The notes under the pieces were generated by a model. The model saw nothing but the letters and a program-made list of their open reading frames with translations. It made no database searches and was not told where the DNA came from. Positions 56,839-64,000 of a DNA stretch of 64,000 bases are shown one piece after another. Each line of letters starts with the position of its first letter. Within the stretch, counting starts at the first letter, position 1. The stretch is taken from contig NZ_JABFDH010000004.1 of assembly GCF_013403975.1 (NCBI RefSeq), positions 62,001-126,000 on the forward strand, written 5' to 3'. Position numbers and translations under genes: made by a program. The stretch is from Winogradskyella ursingii (GTDB lineage: Bacteria; Bacteroidota; Bacteroidia; Flavobacteriales; Flavobacteriaceae).

Positions 56839-57555
56839 TCAAAATTTCGCAGTTAACAAATTTATTGTTTTATATAAAGTATCTCTTATCGTCCTTTCCA
56901 TCACATTATTTGTTGAAAATTTCTGATTAATTTCAATCTCAATGCCCAAATAATCAATTGGAAATTGCTTTCTTAAAAACGTGGTGAAACCATCAGATTT
57001 TCCCAAATAAGGATAGTTGAATCGTACGTTTAAATCGAGATTATGTTTATTAATTTCAGTTTTAAGCTGTTTGCAAAATTCTTGTTCTGCTTTTTTGCGT
57101 GAATCATACAATAGACCAATGTCACAGTTGCGTATTTCACCATTTAGTTCTGGTGTAAAACTGTGAATGGATAAGTGCAAAACCTTGTTGTTTGTATCAA
57201 TGAGTTTTGCAATTTGGTGTTCTACGGCAACTCTATATGGAATATAATTCTGTTTTAAAATTTTAGTTTTTTGAGCTTTAGATAAATCCTGTGTAAATTC
57301 CGAAAACAATTGCTTGCTGAACAACGACCGATTTAACTCTATCAATAATCGAGATGTCGTGCTAAACAATGAAGTGTCTGCCAAAGGCTCTAAATGTTGG
57401 AACACATCCAAAGCGCCTAAATCGAAACCACGATGAGTGTTTAGAGCTTCATTATTTTTGAAATACGATTTATAAGCTGCAGGAATGTCGTTCCCGCCAT
57501 GCTCACAGGTTAAAACGAGTTTCACGGTTGAAATAGTGAATTGTTTTGTAGACAA
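56839..57555 (-). CDS. N-formylglutamate amidohydrolase-family protein
   Basis: A 238-residue member of the N-formylglutamate amidohydrolase (FGase) family of zinc-dependent amidases/peptidases. LTCEHGGNDIPAAY near the start and LSIHSFTPELNGEIRNCDIG hold the likely metal ligands. The ATG at 57555 overlaps the upstream gene by 34 bases; a GTG at 57525 would give the classic 4-base GTGA overlap with that gene's stop and is a real alternative. There is no hut operon, so its partner is the ligase pair upstream. Confidence 0.85.
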   Translation of the reverse strand: MSTKQFTISTVKLVLTCEHGGNDIPAAYKSYFKNNEALNTHRGFDLGALDVFQHLEPLADTSLFSTTSRLLIELNRSLFSKQLFSEFTQDLSKAQKTKILKQNYIPYRVAVEHQIAKLIDTNNKVLHLSIHSFTPELNGEIRNCDIGLLYDSRKKAEQEFCKQLKTEINKHNLDLNVRFNYPYLGKSDGFTTFLRKQFPIDYLGIEIEINQKFSTNNVMERTIRDTLYKTINLLTAKF

Positions 57556-58748
57556 TGTTGAAGCTGACGATACACATTAGTAATATTGTTTTTTGATGTA
57601 TCATTTCCGACGGCTTTTAAAATACGAGTGGCTAAAGTGCCTTCTTCTAAAATCAACTCAATAGGTTGATGATGCGATTTATCAATTTTCGCTTTCACCT
57701 TTTGGTACAAATGTTTCCAAACGGCATTTGCTGTTTTAGCTCCCTTAATTCCGAATAATCTCAAATAATCTTCGTTTTCAATTTTTGAATCTTCAGCATG
57801 CTTTATCGCATCATTAAAAATATCGAATAACGAATTATGTGACCAGCTTTTTTGAGCTTTGAGTGTGCAAAATTCATTGTTAACGAACGCTTTTAAAACT
57901 TCAATAATAAACGCACAGATAGCAATATCTGCTTTTGGGCATTCTTGTATATCAATCAACCGGATTTCAATTGCATTTCGATCAAAACGAGCAATAGCAC
58001 CTCTAGAATTTAAAAAATGCTGATCCAAAACCTTGTCTTTGTCATATGGTCGAATCGCTTTTTTAATTGGTTCAAAGATAGTAGTGTGGTAATCTGCTTT
58101 TGTGAAAATAGCTTCAGGAATTACCATACCTGTCAATTCCGGAATTTCCTTTTGGTTGTTCTTATAAAATTCCAAACGCGTATCTCTAAAACCGGTTATT
58201 CTCCCTTCTAAAATTGGCGAACTGGCGCAAAGCGCAGGGATTAAAGGTAAAATAATACGGATTGCTGCGTGCAGTTTTTCAAATTCCGTATCGTTATAAA
58301 AAGGTAAATTAATATGGGTGCTCTGCACATTGCTCCAGCCATGGCCTTTACAGTTAAATATCTTGTTGTAAAGCGCATAGACTTCACTATAACTGTGTTT
58401 CCAGAGTTGTGTGTCAGTATTTGGAACCATGAGTGGATGGGATGCAGTTCCTAACAACTGTAAATTTAGAGATTGTAAAAGCTCGTTGATTTCTAGAACG
58501 TTGTCATGAAACTTCTCAGCTAAATCATTCGTGTTATGAGTTGGGCCATTGGTCTTTATTTCAATAACGTGTGCAACAAGTTCGTTGCTCCAAGCGATAT
58601 CTCCATTTTCAATATCTGCTGTTAATTCTCCCGCTTTTTTTGTTAATAATTCATCAACTTTTGGTACGACCTTAAACGTGTCTTTGCTTATGAGCATATA
58701 TTCCAGCTCTATACCGTAAACTTCAAATAAGTGATACTTTTTAGCCAT
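57522..58748 (-). CDS. GCS2-type carboxylate-amine ligase
   Basis: A 408-residue ligase related to glutamate-cysteine ligase type 2 (GCS2). It has FEVYGIELEYMLI with the metal-binding acidic residues at the start, STHINLPF, and RNAIEIRLIDIQECPKADIA in the ATP region. It should join an amino group to a carboxylate via an acyl-phosphate. It follows the RLAN/ATP-grasp gene by 1 base and overlaps the amidohydrolase gene. It is not plain glutathione synthesis, since the neighbours differ. Confidence 0.85.
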   Translation of the reverse strand: MAKKYHLFEVYGIELEYMLISKDTFKVVPKVDELLTKKAGELTADIENGDIAWSNELVAHVIEIKTNGPTHNTNDLAEKFHDNVLEINELLQSLNLQLLGTASHPLMVPNTDTQLWKHSYSEVYALYNKIFNCKGHGWSNVQSTHINLPFYNDTEFEKLHAAIRIILPLIPALCASSPILEGRITGFRDTRLEFYKNNQKEIPELTGMVIPEAIFTKADYHTTIFEPIKKAIRPYDKDKVLDQHFLNSRGAIARFDRNAIEIRLIDIQECPKADIAICAFIIEVLKAFVNNEFCTLKAQKSWSHNSLFDIFNDAIKHAEDSKIENEDYLRLFGIKGAKTANAVWKHLYQKVKAKIDKSHHQPIELILEEGTLATRILKAVGNDTSKNNITNVYRQLQHCLQNNSLFQP

Positions 58749-58749
58749 C

Positions 58750-60195
58750 TTAATCTACGCGTTTTTTTAAAGCATTTAAAATATCGATATAAACTTTATC
58801 TCCATAAAGGGCATCCTCGACACCAAAATCGATGTTGGGATTGTCGTTAATTTCAATCACCATAAGTTTGCCATCTACAACCTTAATGTCAATGCCGTAA
58901 AGCCCTAGTCCCATTAATTTAGCAGATTTAAGAGCAATATCTATTACGTTTTTGGGTACATCTTCAATAGGCAAACAATCAGCGTTTCCATCTTGGTCAT
59001 CCTTATCCTCAGCTTTCCAATTATAAATTTGCCAGTGCCCTTTTGCCATGTAATACTTACAAGCATAAAACGGTTGGTTGTCAATTATGCCAATACGCCA
59101 ATCGTAGTCCGACGGACAAAATTCTTGGGCTATAATTAAATCTGATTCTTTTAACATTTCCGTCACCAATGCATCAAATTCGGTTTTCGTTTTTGCTTTT
59201 TTCACTCCGAATGAGAATGTAGAATCTGGTGCTTTTAGCACACAAGGCAAACCTGTTTGTTCCAAGACATTATCACGATTATTAGCGTGAACGATGACCG
59301 TTTTTGGTGTATTAATATTGGCATTGTCCAAAGCTTCTGCCATATATACTTTATTACAGCATCTTAAGATTGCGTCGGGATAATCGATAATCGCAATACC
59401 TTCCTGCTGAGCTTTTCTGGCAAAGGTGTACGCTTCGTTATTGACTTCGGTGCTTTGTCTTAAAAACAGAGCGTCAAAAGACGACAAACGAGAGAGGTCT
59501 TTTGGCTCAATAATTTCTGCGTAAATGTTCATCTTTTCAGCAATTTCGACGAATTTTTTTAGAGCTTTTGGATTGCTGGGTGGAGCAGGATCATTGGGAT
59601 TGACTAAGATGGCCAAATCAAAATCGTAATTAACAACTTTTGCAGTGTCATATCGTTTTTTTGCAAAATACTGATTGGCAAATTCATATACGCTAGGCAT
59701 GTGGTCAACAGGAATTTCAGCTTCCGAAATCGCTCTGATGCTCTGTACATTCCATTTGGTGGTGTGGTTGAGCTTTACGCGCAAAAATGGTACTTGAAAA
59801 TGTTTGTAAAACAGTGCACTTAAAGCCTTGTACTTTTGGGCAACATTTTGTCCAAAATAAATGCTGAGCGTAAATTCCTGTGATTTTATGTTTTTTAGAC
59901 TTTGCTGAATTTCATCATCAAATTCGTCGGAAACAATTCTAACGAGTTTGAGTGTTTTTAAATCCACAATATTTTTTGTGGTTGGAATAGGTAAGTGGCC
60001 TCTGGCTTCTGCCAAAAGCGAAACGTAATAACCTTTGGATTGGTACGAATAGTCCTTGCACAAATTGAAAATTCGTGCTGTTTTTAAAAGGGCGTATTTT
60101 GGGTTAGTAAGGTAATCTTGTGAGGAAATTACGTTGATATTATCAGTTGAAAAATTCCAGTTTTCAGGCTGATTTACAACAATGTATTTGTTCAT
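58750..60195 (-). CDS. RimK-like ATP-grasp ligase with N-terminal RLAN domain
   Basis: A 481-residue ligase with an N-terminal RimK-like ATP-grasp-associated (RLAN) domain (about 1-150, with YYVSLLAEARGHLPIPTTK) and a C-terminal ATP-grasp domain (about 285-478). The latter has LPCVLKAPDSTFSFGVKKAK, DLIIAQEFCPSDYDWRIGII and KLMVIEINDNPNIDFGVED, holding the metal-binding Glu and Asn. It should attach amino acids to a carboxylate. It is the first gene of a coupled three-gene unit. Confidence 0.85.
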   Translation of the reverse strand: MNKYIVVNQPENWNFSTDNINVISSQDYLTNPKYALLKTARIFNLCKDYSYQSKGYYVSLLAEARGHLPIPTTKNIVDLKTLKLVRIVSDEFDDEIQQSLKNIKSQEFTLSIYFGQNVAQKYKALSALFYKHFQVPFLRVKLNHTTKWNVQSIRAISEAEIPVDHMPSVYEFANQYFAKKRYDTAKVVNYDFDLAILVNPNDPAPPSNPKALKKFVEIAEKMNIYAEIIEPKDLSRLSSFDALFLRQSTEVNNEAYTFARKAQQEGIAIIDYPDAILRCCNKVYMAEALDNANINTPKTVIVHANNRDNVLEQTGLPCVLKAPDSTFSFGVKKAKTKTEFDALVTEMLKESDLIIAQEFCPSDYDWRIGIIDNQPFYACKYYMAKGHWQIYNWKAEDKDDQDGNADCLPIEDVPKNVIDIALKSAKLMGLGLYGIDIKVVDGKLMVIEINDNPNIDFGVEDALYGDKVYIDILNALKKRVD

Positions 60196-60226
60196 TTAGA
60201 GCGCAGTACGCTATTAAAATTTTAAA

Positions 60227-60234
60227 CAAATGTA
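60227..60234 (-). promoter_or_regulatory. -7 box for the RLAN-GCS2-amidohydrolase unit
   Basis: On the minus strand TACATTTG matches TAnnTTTG and would give a leader of about 25 bases before the ligase gene. No TTG at the right distance was seen. A small AGCG/CGCT hairpin lies between the box and the start. Confidence 0.42.
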
Positions 60235-60393
60235 TATTATTTTTCGATTAGTTTTACATTGAGTATAAAATAATTATTTGTTAAATAATTGATTGAATTT
60301 GAACTAAAAATAGATATTAAAAAAGAGTTTTAGTTAGGGTTTAATTTTAGTGGTTGCAAAATGTAACTGATTCTTCATCGTTGCTCAAAACTA

Positions 60394-60429
60394 AAAAAAC
60401 GAGCCAACTAAAAGTGGACTCGTTTTGTC
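60394..60429 (-). terminator. Terminator after aceA
   Basis: On the minus strand AAAACGAG and CTCGTTTT pair, extended by CCA/TGG after one mismatch, with a short loop, followed by a T-run. It lies about 25 bases after the aceA stop. Confidence 0.78.
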
Positions 60430-60451
60430 TGAGCATATTTAATTTAACTCA

Positions 60452-62083
60452 TTAAGCTACGACACTTAATTTTTCTTTTGTTGTCTTAGTATCATCTTTA
60501 AGTTTAAACTGGTTGGAGGTGTTTTTCTCACCGCCAGCTTTTAAAGCCTTGTCTCCAGCAAAGAATGTCTTGTGGTCGTCACCAAGATCAGAACCTGCCA
60601 TTCTTTGATGTTTTACACACGAAACCCCTTTGCGAATTTCTTGTCGCTGCACTCCTCTCACATAAGCCAGCATACCTTCTTCGCCAAAATAATCTTCCGT
60701 CAAATCGTTCATGTGAAGAGCTGTTGTATGATAGGTTGGAAGGGTAATCAAGTGGTGAAAAACTCCCGCATCACGTGCTGCATCGCGTTGGAATGTTTTG
60801 ATTTTTCGGTCAGCACGATAGCATAACTCTGATCCATCATATTGCGCGTCCATCAAATTGTTTCGATCATATGCGGTCATGTTTTCTCCTTCCTTCAACA
60901 TGTCATCAAAAGCTTGATTTCTGAAGTTTAATGTCCAGTTAAAAGACGGAGAATTGTTGTAAACTAATTTAGCATTTGGTACGACCTCTTTGATTCTGTT
61001 AACCATGTTGGCAATTTGTTTGACATCTGGAGTTGGAGTTTCAATCCATAATAAGTCAGCACCATTTTCTAAGCTTGTAATGCAATCCAAAACCACCCTG
61101 TCAATGTTAGATCCATGCTTAAACTTGTATAATCCATTTGGTAATCTTACAGGTCTCACCAATTTGCCATCTCTCTTTAAAAGAACATCATCTTCACGAG
61201 CGTCAGCGATTGCAATTTCTTCAGCTTCAACAAATGCTAAATATTGAGAAGCCAAATCTCCAGGTTCTTGACTTACGGGTAATTTTTGTGTAAGTCCAGC
61301 TCCTTCTGAATCTGTTCTTGCCACAATAACTCCATCTTCTACTCCCAATTCTAAAAAGGCATATCTAATGGCATTTAATTTGGCCACAAAATCTTCGTGT
61401 GGCACAGTGACCTTACCATCTTGGTGTCCACATTGTTTAGCATCTGAAACCTGGTTTTCAATTTGAATTGCACAAGCTCCAGCCTGAATCATCTTCTTTG
61501 CCAACAAATATGTTGCTTCCTCATTGCCAAAACCAGCATCTATATCTGCAATAATCGGTACAATATGAGTTTCAAAATTATCGATTTCATCTTGCACATT
61601 TTCTCCGTTTTCGAGTCTTTTAAATAAATCATTTAATTCTATGGCATCTGCCTGACGAAGGAAATCATAAATCTCATTAATTAATGAAGGCACAGCAGTT
61701 TTTTCGTGCATAGACTGGTCAGGCAATGGTCCAAATTCTGAACGCAACGCAGCAACCATCCAACCAGAAAGATATAAGTATTTTTTATTGGTAGTTTTGT
61801 GATGTTTTTTTACTGCAATCATTTTTTGCTGTGCTACAAATCCATGCCAACAACCAAGAGATTGCGTGTATTTTGAAGTATCTGCATCATACTCAGCCAT
61901 ATCTTTCCTCATAATGGCAGCAGTGTATTTTGCGATGTCCAAGCCGGTGTTAAAACGGTTCTGTGTTCGCATTCTTGCTGCATTTTCAGGATTTATAGAG
62001 TTCCATGTATTTCCGTATTTTTCTTTTAGAGTTTTTACGGTTTGTAAAGCAGATTGATAATTGCCTTGTGCTAAATTTTTCAT
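60452..62083 (-). CDS. aceA: Isocitrate lyase
   Basis: A 543-residue glyoxylate-shunt enzyme splitting isocitrate to glyoxylate and succinate. The catalytic signature is KQCGHQDGKVTVP (KQCGH at 216-220), with the active cysteine at 218. GFGNEEATYLLAKKMIQAGA and the metal site ADIDAGFGN precede it. It belongs to the long ICL subgroup (over 500 residues), as in Pseudomonas, with an insertion after about residue 270. It follows aceB by 83 bases. Confidence 0.95.
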   Translation of the reverse strand: MKNLAQGNYQSALQTVKTLKEKYGNTWNSINPENAARMRTQNRFNTGLDIAKYTAAIMRKDMAEYDADTSKYTQSLGCWHGFVAQQKMIAVKKHHKTTNKKYLYLSGWMVAALRSEFGPLPDQSMHEKTAVPSLINEIYDFLRQADAIELNDLFKRLENGENVQDEIDNFETHIVPIIADIDAGFGNEEATYLLAKKMIQAGACAIQIENQVSDAKQCGHQDGKVTVPHEDFVAKLNAIRYAFLELGVEDGVIVARTDSEGAGLTQKLPVSQEPGDLASQYLAFVEAEEIAIADAREDDVLLKRDGKLVRPVRLPNGLYKFKHGSNIDRVVLDCITSLENGADLLWIETPTPDVKQIANMVNRIKEVVPNAKLVYNNSPSFNWTLNFRNQAFDDMLKEGENMTAYDRNNLMDAQYDGSELCYRADRKIKTFQRDAARDAGVFHHLITLPTYHTTALHMNDLTEDYFGEEGMLAYVRGVQRQEIRKGVSCVKHQRMAGSDLGDDHKTFFAGDKALKAGGEKNTSNQFKLKDDTKTTKEKLSVVA

Positions 62084-62129
62084 AATTTTGAATTTAATTA
62101 TTGAGGTTATACAAGATTTTGATAATTAA

Positions 62130-62160
62130 GTCTCGCAGGCTATTCCCGTAGTTGCGAGAC
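62130..62160. other. Hairpin between aceB and aceA
   Basis: GTCTCGCA (62130-62137) pairs perfectly with TGCGAGAC (62153-62160) around a 15-base loop. The T-run lies on the plus-strand side, the wrong side to terminate aceB. It may stabilise or process the aceBA transcript. Confidence 0.55.
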
Positions 62161-62166
62161 ATTTTT

Positions 62167-63765
62167 TTATATATATTGGTAAGCAGGAAGCGTTAAGAAT
62201 TCTTCAAATTTTTCTGAAACGACCAACTGATTAAAAAGGTTGATGGCCAATTGAAATTTAGTAGAGTTTAAATTTCCTTCTCCAACTTCAGTGATGATTT
62301 TTTCTACTTCATCATCATATAGATTATTATATAGTTCGCGGTTAAGCTGTCTTCCGTCTTCTAGTTTAGCTTTATTTCTGAGCCATTGCCATAGTTGTGT
62401 TCTCGAAATTTCTGCAGTTGCAGCATCTTCCATTAAGTTATAGAGTGCCACAGCCCCATGGCCTCGTAACCATGCTTCTGTGTAAAGAATACCGACATTG
62501 ATGTTTTTTCTAATTCCATCTTCAGTAATAGTACCTTTTGGCAACTCAATCAAATCCTTTTCCAACACAGAAATATCATCACGAGTCACATGTAGTTGAT
62601 TGGGTGTTGGCATATGCTTGTTAAATTCGTTCATGGCAACTTCTACCAAAGCAGGATGAGCAACCCATGTGCCATCGTGTCCATTTTCAACCTCCCGTTC
62701 TTTGTCTTTTCTAACTTTTTCCAAGGCTGCTGCGTTTGCTAGTGGGTTATTTTTAATTGGTATTTGGGCTGCCATTCCGCCAATGGCAAGAATACCTCTT
62801 TTGTGGCAACGTTGAATTACAAGTTTAGAATAAGCATCCATAAAAGGAGTTGTCATAGTTACTTGGTCACGATTTGGCACTAAAAAGCCATCATGATTTC
62901 TAAATTTTTTGATATATGAAAAAATATAATCCCAGCGTCCGCAGTTAAGACCAACAATATGGTCTTTGAGTTCATAAATAATTTCGTCCAATTGAAAACT
63001 CGCTGTAATAGTCTCCACCAACACAGTGGTTTTAAATGTGCCTTTAGGAACATTAAGATAATCTTGCGCATAGTTGAAAACGTCATTCCACCAGCGGGCT
63101 TCTAAATAATGCTCTAGTTTTGGAAGGTAGAAATACGGAGCCGTTCCGTTTTCCAATAGGGTTTTAGTATTGTGAAACACATACAGTCCAAAATCCACCA
63201 AACTGCCAGAAGTAACTTCGTCATTTATTAAGATGTGTTTTTCATCGAGATGCAAACCTCTTGGCCTTACCAAGAGTACAGCTGGATCTCCATTTAATTC
63301 ATAACTTTTACCACGTTTGGTGTCTGTTAATGAGATCGTTCTTTCATTCGCATCTTTAAGATTTTGTTGGCCGTTAATGGTATTTTTCCAGGTTGGTGCA
63401 TTACTGTCTTCTAAATCTGCCATAAAAGTTTTGGCGTCAGAATTTAGTGCGTTGATAACCATTTTTCTGTTAACTGGTCCTGTGATCTCTACACGTCTGT
63501 CTTGCAGATCTTTTGGAATGGAACCAGCTGTCCAGTCACTTTCTCTTATATTTTTAGTTTCAGCAGGAAAAGTTGGAAATTCCCCTTTGTCAAAAATCTC
63601 CTGTTGAGCTTCTCGTGATTTTAAAAGTTGAAGGCGTTTTGAATTAAAGTGCTCATGTAGGGCAACGAGAAAATCCATTGCCTCGTCTGTTAATATCTCA
63701 GGAAAATAATTGTTTACTGCTCTTGAGAAGGTGATTTTGGTCTGTTTTAAAAGAGGTTGTTCCAT
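62167..63765 (-). CDS. aceB: Malate synthase A
   Basis: A 532-residue glyoxylate-shunt enzyme joining glyoxylate and acetyl-CoA to malate. It has the family region LEDSNAPTWKNTINGQQNLK, RPRGLHLDEKHI and GLNCGRWDYIFSYIKKF, with HGTWVAHPALVEVAMNEF (from the DGTWVAHPALV segment) near the centre. The C-terminal EAWLRGHGAVALYNLMEDAA is typical of the A form. It starts the aceBA unit. Confidence 0.95.
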   Translation of the reverse strand: MEQPLLKQTKITFSRAVNNYFPEILTDEAMDFLVALHEHFNSKRLQLLKSREAQQEIFDKGEFPTFPAETKNIRESDWTAGSIPKDLQDRRVEITGPVNRKMVINALNSDAKTFMADLEDSNAPTWKNTINGQQNLKDANERTISLTDTKRGKSYELNGDPAVLLVRPRGLHLDEKHILINDEVTSGSLVDFGLYVFHNTKTLLENGTAPYFYLPKLEHYLEARWWNDVFNYAQDYLNVPKGTFKTTVLVETITASFQLDEIIYELKDHIVGLNCGRWDYIFSYIKKFRNHDGFLVPNRDQVTMTTPFMDAYSKLVIQRCHKRGILAIGGMAAQIPIKNNPLANAAALEKVRKDKEREVENGHDGTWVAHPALVEVAMNEFNKHMPTPNQLHVTRDDISVLEKDLIELPKGTITEDGIRKNINVGILYTEAWLRGHGAVALYNLMEDAATAEISRTQLWQWLRNKAKLEDGRQLNRELYNNLYDDEVEKIITEVGEGNLNSTKFQLAINLFNQLVVSEKFEEFLTLPAYQYI

Positions 63766-63814
63766 GATATAAATTATTTTGAGACAATATTAAAATAAAC
63801 ATTTGAATAAAACA

Positions 63815-63828
63815 AGCGAACGTTCGCT
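63815..63828. promoter_or_regulatory. Palindromic operator between aceB and the XRE regulator
   Basis: AGCGAACGTTCGCT is a perfect 14-base palindrome centred between the two divergent genes. It lies next to a possible minus-strand aceB promoter (TTG, then TAATATTG about 20 bases on, one mismatch from TAnnTTTG), so a bound protein could control aceB. The neighbouring regulator is the obvious candidate. Confidence 0.6.
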
Positions 63829-63872
63829 AAAACGATTAAGTTCACATAAATTAGATAATTCGCAAATTATGT

Positions 63873-63880
63873 TATCTTTG
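63873..63880 (+). promoter_or_regulatory. -7 box of the XRE regulator gene
   Basis: TATCTTTG matches TAnnTTTG and ends 8 bases before the ATG at 63889, so the transcript would be almost leaderless. No TTG lies at the expected distance upstream. Confidence 0.5.
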
Positions 63881-63888
63881 AAAATACT

Positions 63889-64000
63889 ATGGAAGAAGAT
63901 TATATTAAACTCATTTTTGGGCTAAAATTGAAGCAGATAAGAACGGAAAAGAACCTGTCTTTATTCGGTTTGTCGAAGATTTCGGGCTTGTCAAAATCAT
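63889..64000 (+). CDS. XRE-family transcriptional regulator, N-terminal part
   Basis: The first 37 codons of a protein cut by the right window edge. It begins MEEDYIKLIFGLKLKQIRTE and continues into KNLSLFGLSKISGLSKS, the first helices of an XRE/Cro-type DNA-binding domain. Position suggests that it controls the divergent aceBA genes, as the RamB/ScfR type of XRE proteins does in other phyla. Whether the long C-terminal domains of that type follow cannot be seen. Confidence 0.75.
   Translation, partial: MEEDYIKLIFGLKLKQIRTEKNLSLFGLSKISGLSKS

Overview
The window is chromosomal DNA of a marine-type member of the Flavobacteriaceae (Bacteroidota). The host DNA is AT-rich, promoters fit the Bacteroidota TTG / TAnnTTTG pattern rather than -35/-10 boxes, and typical Bacteroidota proteins are present: a SusC/SusD pair, an exported protein with a T9SS-type C-terminal domain, and an Mpl-like ligase. 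No rRNA, tRNA, CRISPR, IS transposase or phage gene was seen.

Layout. 1-3.5 kb: the end of an HlyD adaptor gene, a TolC-type channel and an Mpl-like muropeptide ligase. 3.58-4.57 kb: a G+C-rich insertion carrying one lipoprotein zinc-peptidase gene on the minus strand, with the boundaries and folded attC site of an integron gene cassette. It lies in an AT-rich hairpin beside an orphan Imm53-type immunity gene. 5-16.8 kb: housekeeping and small-molecule genes (PLP enzyme, dienelactone hydrolase, DUF1622, PaiB, DUF1569, RadC, a deacetylase-like protein, a HAD nucleotidase, two tandem secreted paralogues, RarA, rhomboid, RlmB). 16.8-25.4 kb: a susCD pair, a decayed second copy of the rlmB 3' end, a T9SS-exported arylsulfotransferase-like protein and an Omp85-type barrel. 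25.6-43.5 kb: one long ribosomal cluster on the plus strand (str, S10, spc and alpha operons fused, with fusA, secY, infA and rpoA), ending at a strong terminator. 43.5-49.4 kb: carA, eno, a barrel protein, citrate synthase and a guanidino-modifying enzyme. 49.4-54.2 kb: a minus-strand cluster rsfS-ftsH-LUD-cdsA-psd-ACBP. 54.2-56.8 kb: birA, an SRPBCC protein, pyrE and a NUDIX hydrolase. 56.8-60.2 kb: a coupled three-gene unit (RLAN/ATP-grasp ligase, GCS2 ligase, N-formylglutamate amidohydrolase-like) that looks like a small peptide/metabolite pathway. 60.4-64 kb: the glyoxylate shunt (aceB, aceA) diverging from an XRE-type regulator, with a perfect 14-bp palindrome between them.

How the genes work together. 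Most of the window is core growth machinery. The ribosomal cluster contains internal hairpins (between rpsJ and rplC, before rpsH, between secY and infA, and in a promoter-driven rpsD leader) that are candidate regulatory RNA structures. The accessory content is small. The points most worth following up are the solitary integron cassette at a non-integron G|AT site, the RLAN-GCS2-amidohydrolase unit, the rlmB relic beyond susCD, and the palindromic intergenic repeats.
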